Assembly (NCBI RefSeq): GCF_032854445.1
Contig: NC_088301.1
Span: 17,322,018 to 17,386,017 of the forward strand
Length of the DNA stretch: 64,000 nucleotides
Direction: 5' to 3'
Origin: Liolophura sinensis
Taxonomy: Eukaryota > Mollusca > Polyplacophora > Chitonida > Chitonidae
Below the pieces are notes generated by a model that saw only the letters and a list, made by a program, of their open reading frames with translations, was not told where the DNA came from and did not search any database. The stretch's first letter is position 1. Each line of letters begins with the position of its first letter. Position numbers and translations under genes: made by a program. Of this stretch, positions 63,287 to 64,000 are shown piece after piece.

Positions 63287-64000
63287 TGTTACGGTATTGA
63301 AAACAGCAACAGAAAACAGACTCAGTGACTCAATATTACAATGTAAACAATGCTTTATATATATAAAATGAGACGTACAGTTTTACAGACAGTTAAACAA
63401 CAACAACTACAACAACAACATACACATCAGTATTACCGGTCTTTACAAGTTTCCAGTTCACCTTTGCATCCCAAGGAATGTATTCCAGGAAATCCAACGT
63501 AAAGACCATGGGATAAACACACAATTCACAAATTATCCTAGACAGGTACTTCGCCAGATTAGCGAACACGAACACAGTACACAGGTTACACAGAACTGGA
63601 ACAGTCAAGCCTTTGAATGACGTCACACCCGCAGAGCACAACACAGGGTAAATACAGGCATGGGGGTATAATCCACTTCAGATCAGTCACAGCTCCCGCA
63701 GAAGCTCACAAACGAGCCGTTCAGAGACGTAGAGTAATGTCACCTTGTGGCAGAACGAACGTCCTTTACAAAACTGAAAACTTCAGTTTAGAGTCCTTGA
63801 CAACCTTGTCGGTCAGGTGAGGTCAGCGTGTTAAACAAATTACACAGTCCACACTGTATAATCATAATAAAGATCCGAACACCAATAAACGTGACTTCCG
63901 CAGAAATTCACATAAACCAGACTTCAGTACTACTGTGGTACACAAACGGTGCCGGCATAAAAATCTGTCCTCCCAAATGAAACTGGCATCACCAGCTCAT
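63287..64000 (-). repeat. LTR 3 (5' LTR), cut by the window end
   Basis: The first 714 bp (plus coordinates) match LTR 1 and LTR 2. A full copy would end near 64304. Confidence 0.95.

Larger units (their letters stand above)
51187..64000 (-). mobile_element. Tandem Gmr1-like Ty3/Gypsy retrotransposon (LTR-int-LTR-int-LTR)
   Basis: Three LTRs (51187, 57237 and 63287, the last cut by the window end) flank two internal regions at an exact 6050-bp spacing. The element reads on the minus strand: LTR, primer-binding site, Gag, Pol, purine tract, LTR. I found one base difference between the two internal regions (A at 54738, G at 60788, Ile to Thr in Pol). The domain order and SCAN-like Gag place it near the Gmr1 clade. 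Such tandem arrays arise by LTR recombination or unequal exchange. An assembly duplication must be excluded. Confidence 0.93.

Overview
The window looks like metazoan nuclear DNA, most likely from a mollusc and probably a bivalve. This is inferred from three things: A+T-rich sequence with intron-split EGF-like exons of the MEGF/scavenger-receptor type, tRNA-derived SINEs whose tail resembles one I know as common in mollusc genomes, and a dense mix of mollusc-typical transposon remnants. I see no bacterial genes, operons, rRNA or CRISPR. Almost every short open frame is noncoding or a transposon fragment. The only long intact reading frames belong to an LTR retrotransposon at the right end.

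Host genes (about 0-45 kb, + strand). Two paralogous single-pass receptor genes lie in tandem. Gene 1 contributes five EGF exons (5826-5975, 6509-6658, 10012-10161, 10697-10846, 11890-12042), a transmembrane exon (20037-20139) and a cytoplasmic-tail exon (20357-20558). All junctions are in phase and give a 351-residue open frame whose 5' end is not identified. Gene 2 contributes a fucolectin-like exon (33296-33506), EGF exons (35547-35696, 40628-40767), a dead EGF exon (36809-36950), a transmembrane exon (42560-42662) and a tail exon (42884-43085). Several gene 2 exons are frame-broken. Both tails end in a tyrosine-rich YExI..EYVNL motif that suggests SH2-dependent signalling. Degraded copies of the shared 3' flank at 48.1 and 48.5 kb hint at further lost copies.

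Duplications. A 4186-bp segment is tandemly repeated (3371-7556 and 7557-11742) with only a handful of differences; it added two in-phase EGF exons to gene 1. Older duplication relates about 11.9-22.5 kb to about 35.5-45.4 kb. Later insertions, such as a solo LTR at 13044-13794, are present in only one of the two paralogous blocks.

Mobile DNA. I recognise PIF/Harbinger transposase remnants, DIRS-like tyrosine-recombinase retroelement remnants, two kinds of Crypton-like recombinase remnant, Penelope-like reverse transcriptase remnants (one split by a Tc1-type transposon with a TA duplication), tRNA-SINEs, and three solo LTRs from two families. At 51187-64000 a Ty3/Gypsy element on the minus strand is present as LTR-internal-LTR-internal-LTR with an exact 6050-bp period. 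Its Pol has integrase upstream of reverse transcriptase and its Gag has a SCAN-like region, the hallmarks of the Gmr1-like clade.

The rest is satellites, minisatellites, microsatellites and sequence in which I see nothing specific. The most interesting systems are the expanding EGF-receptor locus and the tandem Gmr1-like element.
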